This document shows, piece after piece, positions 61,322 through 64,000 of a stretch of 64,000 nucleotides of DNA. Within the stretch, counting starts at the first letter, position 1. Each line of letters begins with the position of its first letter. The stretch covers positions 1,881,812-1,945,811 of the forward strand of contig JAJVDF010000002.1 in assembly GCA_022410635.1 (NCBI GenBank), in the 5' to 3' direction. The translations under genes were made by a program, and so were the position numbers. The notes under the pieces are model-generated. The model had not been told where the DNA came from. It worked only from the letters and a program-made list of their open reading frames with translations, and did not search any database. Source of the stretch: Tretioscincus oriximinensis. Lineage: Eukaryota > Chordata > Lepidosauria > Squamata > Gymnophthalmidae.

Positions 61322-61463
61322 CTGGAACTTGTTCCCAATCTGTGCCTACTGGCATCTCCTCAGTAATTCCAACCCGCACGTGGACATTCCATTTGTTGTC
61401 AATTGCCCATAGACTCTGGTCATTGGGGCCTGAGCACACGCTGATCAAGTGGACTCCAACAGC
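61322..61463 (-). CDS. TECPR2: TECPR2, third-from-last coding exon (142 bp)
   Basis: The acceptor is TTAACTTTTCTAG above 61463. It starts in phase 0 with AVGVHLISVCSGPNDQSLWA and continues IDNKWNVHVRVGITEEMPVG then TDWEQVP, ending one base into a Gly codon shared with the next exon. VHVRVGITEEMPVGT-WE-VPG is a TECPR repeat. SLWA-D-KWNVHVR matches human TECPR2 closely. Upstream exons would lie beyond the right edge of the window. Confidence 0.95.
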
Positions 61464-61499
61464 CTAGAAAAGTTAAATCATAAGTAATAAAAGATAATA

Positions 61500-61682
61500 A
61501 GTGGAAGAGTTCAACATTCCAAGGTATAAAGACTAATGACAGAGACCAATGACAGGGCTCAGAACTTTGGTAGCCTCCAGAAACCAGAGTGCTGGGTTAG
61601 AAACTGGCTAAAGCACAGGAAACAGAGGAAAGTAATAAATTGGACAGTTCTCTGGCTGGAAAGATCTGGGAAGTGGAATACT
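61500..61682 (+). mobile_element. LINE reverse transcriptase scrap
   Basis: GTTCAACATTCCAAGGTATA, CAATGACAGGGCTCAGAACT and CTGGGTTAGAAACTGGCTAA with AGTAATAAATTGGACAGTTC. Same unit as 32572-32720, without the purine tract. Confidence 0.65.
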
Positions 61683-62230
61683 GTTGCGATTATGAATTTA
61701 GAAAAACTAGTCTGTCTTAATGTTTATTCTAGCTAGTGTTAGTTAATACAGTTTGCCTTTAGGTTCGACTCTAAGTTTGCTTAAATTAGTGTAGGATTCT
61801 CATTGTTTACATTAATTAGCTAGCATCATGTTTTTCCTGAGTGGATTAAGACACAGTTAATCAGTGACCTGTTCTTCAAAACACAACTTCGAGAAGGAGT
61901 CATCTGATTGTGAAGATCCTACGTGCAGATTCACCACCTTTCTATGGCGTTCATAGCAGCCCAAGGGACAGTACTAAGGATCACACCTTCAAAGCACCCT
62001 TTTTCCACCTCTCCCTTCAGAGAGAGGGGGATGCTTTTAACCACCCCTTTTTGTAAGGGGATAAAAACTGTACTCCACCATGGAAAAGAGGAAGGAGGAA
62101 CTATGGAACTAACTAATCAGGGCTCTTCAGTATGTACCTGCATAAACTAACTTATGCATGATAATAAATGCTCAGAGACACACACTCACCTCAGTGCAAT
62201 AGAGAAGCGTTGTTACTGTCAGCTTAACAT
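61683..62230 (+). mobile_element. Candidate solo LTR
   Basis: The unit begins TGTTGCGATTATGAATTTAG and ends near CTGTCAGCTTAACA, with TG and CA ends. Inside are a TATA-like GGGGATAAAAACTGTACTCC (about 62038-62060) and, 110-130 bases on, AATAAATGCTCAGAGA, a poly(A) signal. About 550 bases, no open frame. Size, TG...CA ends, promoter and poly(A) signal in this order fit a retroviral-type LTR. Target-site duplications were not found, so the ends are provisional. Confidence 0.55.
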
Positions 62231-62577
62231 GCAACTTGCTTTATGCTCTTTATTTCTGCTTAAAGGGATTTAGTTTTCTTTTCCTTGGTAAGTGCACATG
62301 CCAAGGGGGAAAACTAGTCTCTAAGACCTAGAGCATCAATACAGGCCACCTCTGTGTGAGGTGGTCCAGGAAAGGCTGGAGAAATGAGAAAGCCTTTCTT
62401 CCACGCATTTTCCCATATTTATCCAAGCTTCACTGATGGGTGAATCTCCACTGCATGCAGCATTGGGAGGGAAAGGAAGGAAAATGGAAAGAAAGAAGGG
62501 ATGAAACAATGAAGCAGCAAGTGAAAGAGATATGAGAGGGGACAAGGGAAGGAGAGAGTGGATGAAGGGTGTGGCGT
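62231..62577. other. TECPR2 intron, purine-rich patch, no gene
   Basis: 62465-62570 is purine-rich (GGGAAAGGAAGG, AAGAAGGGATGA), similar in style to the tracts at 32740 and 60420. Otherwise nothing recognised. Confidence 0.45.
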
Positions 62578-63030
62578 TTGCCTGGTTTGAGGCCTATCTT
62601 TTATGTACAGGCCTGAGGTTTGTATATTGTTTCACCCAGAGGGAGGAGGGAGGCTGAGCCCAAGACAAGGGGCGTGGCTTTCCCTCTGACCAGTTGGGAG
62701 GGGGGGGAACCCTGTTGTGAGTGCCCAATCAGGCGGCAGGCTGGGCCTACAAAGCCGGCTTTGCGCACTGATGGAGACCTTCTTCTTCTGAGAACGTGGA
62801 GTGTGTGGAAGCTCTAAGTGAAGGGGGTCCGTCTCAAGACATCCTGGCTTGTGTGGAGCAGGATTGAGTAACGTAATAGGCCTAGAGGTGGCAGCTCTGC
62901 AATGAGATCCAGGGTGATTGGAGGCTCATCGGCTTAGGGACAGCTACTCTAGGGGGTGGTGTACGAACTGAACTGTGTTCTATTTCTCCTTTATTTTCAA
63001 GTACCTTTACCCTGTTGTGTGTAACAAAAA
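62578..63030 (+). mobile_element. LTR-related repeat (matches 12340-12862)
   Basis: 62628-62700 (GGTTTGTATATTGTTTCACC, CAGAGGGAGGAGGGAGG, GGGGCGTGGCTTTCC, CAGTTGGGAGG) matches the minus-strand sequence at 12860-12775. The rest diverges. An AATAAA-type signal is not obvious, so this copy may be only the upstream half of the LTR. Confidence 0.5.
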
Positions 63031-63419
63031 ACCTGTTTTGTTTTGAAACTTGTACTTTTACCTCAGCATTATTTATTCCTTTAGTACTCTCTTTAGTGTG
63101 AGTGTGAAGGCTGTGTATAAAGTCTTCAGTCCCCTGTGTGTGGGGAATAGTGGGCCTTCCCTGGGCTTGGCAGCACAGGAAAGGGAAGTGCCCTGTAGCT
63201 GCCTTACACTTCAGCCGCGTAAGGCCGCCAGGGCAACCTGCAGTTTTGAGGAGCGTCCAGGCTCCTCCAGGCGCTCAGGTAGAACAGTGGCTTGGGGTGG
63301 GGTGGATGCCCCAAGGGGCTAGAACCCATTGCACTTAGATAAATGCAACGGGCTAATTCCACTAGCATAGGACTCAATGTAAGGAATCAGAAAATGGGGC
63401 GTCTTATTTAATCACCTTT

Positions 63420-63895
63420 AGGAAAAAGCTGTACTTGGGAGCAGATCACAACCCATTTACATTCAGCATTCTTTTTTTTACATATAACACCAATTCCTTC
63501 TAAGCATTCTCAAGCAAAAGAAGACAAAACCTTTACCCATGGCTCAGCTCCCTGCAGCTAGTATTTAGAAGCATTCTGCCTATTTCTCCAACCTGGAGGC
63601 AGTATCAAGGCATTCATTCTAGTGTTCAATTGATACACTTGAATTTGTCTAATCCTTTCTTACAGATATCCAGGTTGTTTGCTGTCACCACCTCTTCTGG
63701 AAATAAATTCAATAGATGAATGGTCTTCAGGATGAAAAAATACTTCCCTTTGTATGTTCTAGTTCTCCTGCCCATCAGCTTCTAAGTCTTGAGTGATAGA
63801 AAACATAACTTCTCTTTATCCATCATTCGCCCCATGCCTGATTTTACATGCTTCAGTCAGATCACCTATTAAACATCTTCTTTCAAGGCTATGAA
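63420..63895 (-). mobile_element. CR1-like LINE 3' region
   Basis: GCAGATCACAACCCATTTAC (3' UTR), CTGTCACCACCTCTTCTGGA with AATAAATTCAATAGATGAAT (the LWN-LPEEVV region) and CAGATCACCTATTAAACATC (the RRLRGDLI region). More diverged than the other copies. Confidence 0.75.
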
Positions 63896-64000
63896 CAAAT
63901 GTTATCTGGGGTGTAGACTGTAGGCTAAGGGGGTAGAGTCTGAAATGTCTGCAGAACCATGTGTCTGATAAATACTAGAAGTTCCCCAGAAGTTCTTTAA

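Larger units (their letters stand above)
61464..64000 (-). other. TECPR2: TECPR2 upstream intron (5' end not in window)
   Basis: No further TECPR2 exon was recognised to the right edge. The interval is filled by a LINE scrap, a candidate LTR, an LTR-related unit and a CR1-like fragment. Confidence 0.7.

Noticed and set aside
61536..61736. Additional TECPR2 exon just upstream of 61463
   Set aside because: The frame encodes a LINE reverse transcriptase scrap on the opposite strand, not TECPR sequence.
1..64000. A new multi-gene defence, biosynthetic or mobile system
   Set aside because: I looked for gene clusters, arrays and operon-like structure on both strands. Only two vertebrate genes and transposable elements are supported.

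Overview
The window is vertebrate nuclear DNA. It is repeat-rich, intron-containing and carries a classic CpG-island promoter. Two single-copy genes are recognisable. ANKRD9 is on the + strand: a GC-rich 5' exon ends at 26483 and the coding exon is 36417-37304. The last three coding exons of TECPR2 are on the - strand at 61463-61322, 60022-59873 and 58546-58389. The two genes converge, as their orthologues do in human 14q32, so the window is an orthologous block and not a chance pair. The repeat complement is reptile-like: CR1-like, L2-like and L1-like LINEs, Penelope-like elements, two tRNA-derived SINE families, and hAT and Tc1/mariner MITEs. I infer a squamate reptile, perhaps a gecko; the species cannot be read from the sequence.

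Layout. 1-25.7 kb is intergenic DNA upstream of ANKRD9. It opens with an intact LINE-type reading frame that runs off the left edge, and otherwise holds decayed SINEs, CR1/L2 fragments, a head-to-head Penelope-like element and several foldback MITEs. 25.77-26.99 kb is the CpG island with two CCAAT boxes, a TATA-like box, exon 1, a (CTG)12 run and a 133-base assembly gap. 26.48-36.33 kb is the ANKRD9 intron, filled with CR1, L2 (split by a mariner MITE), L1 and SINE copies. 36.33-37.30 kb is the ANKRD9 coding exon plus 3' UTR of unknown length. 37.3-57 kb is the convergent intergenic interval, including an L1 with perfect target-site duplications and a hAT MITE with perfect 8-bp duplications. 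57-61.5 kb is the 3' end of TECPR2. 61.5-64 kb is an upstream TECPR2 intron with a candidate LTR and CR1 fragments.

The two genes have unrelated known roles. ANKRD9 is reported as a substrate receptor of cullin-RING ubiquitin ligases that controls IMPDH2. TECPR2 is an autophagy/ER-exit factor carrying a C-terminal LC3-interacting motif. They share a locus, not a pathway.

I found no new multi-gene system. The most useful observations are: a GC-AG last intron in TECPR2; an overlapping upstream ORF that is the first AUG of the predicted ANKRD9 mRNA; a mariner MITE carrying four 42-bp repeats with palindromic CRE sites; several foldback MITE families; and a SINE whose 3' tail matches the local L2 tail. 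Isolated single Ns occur throughout, so a one-base change in any low-copy repeat should not be over-read. Repeat boundaries below are approximate unless target-site duplications are given.
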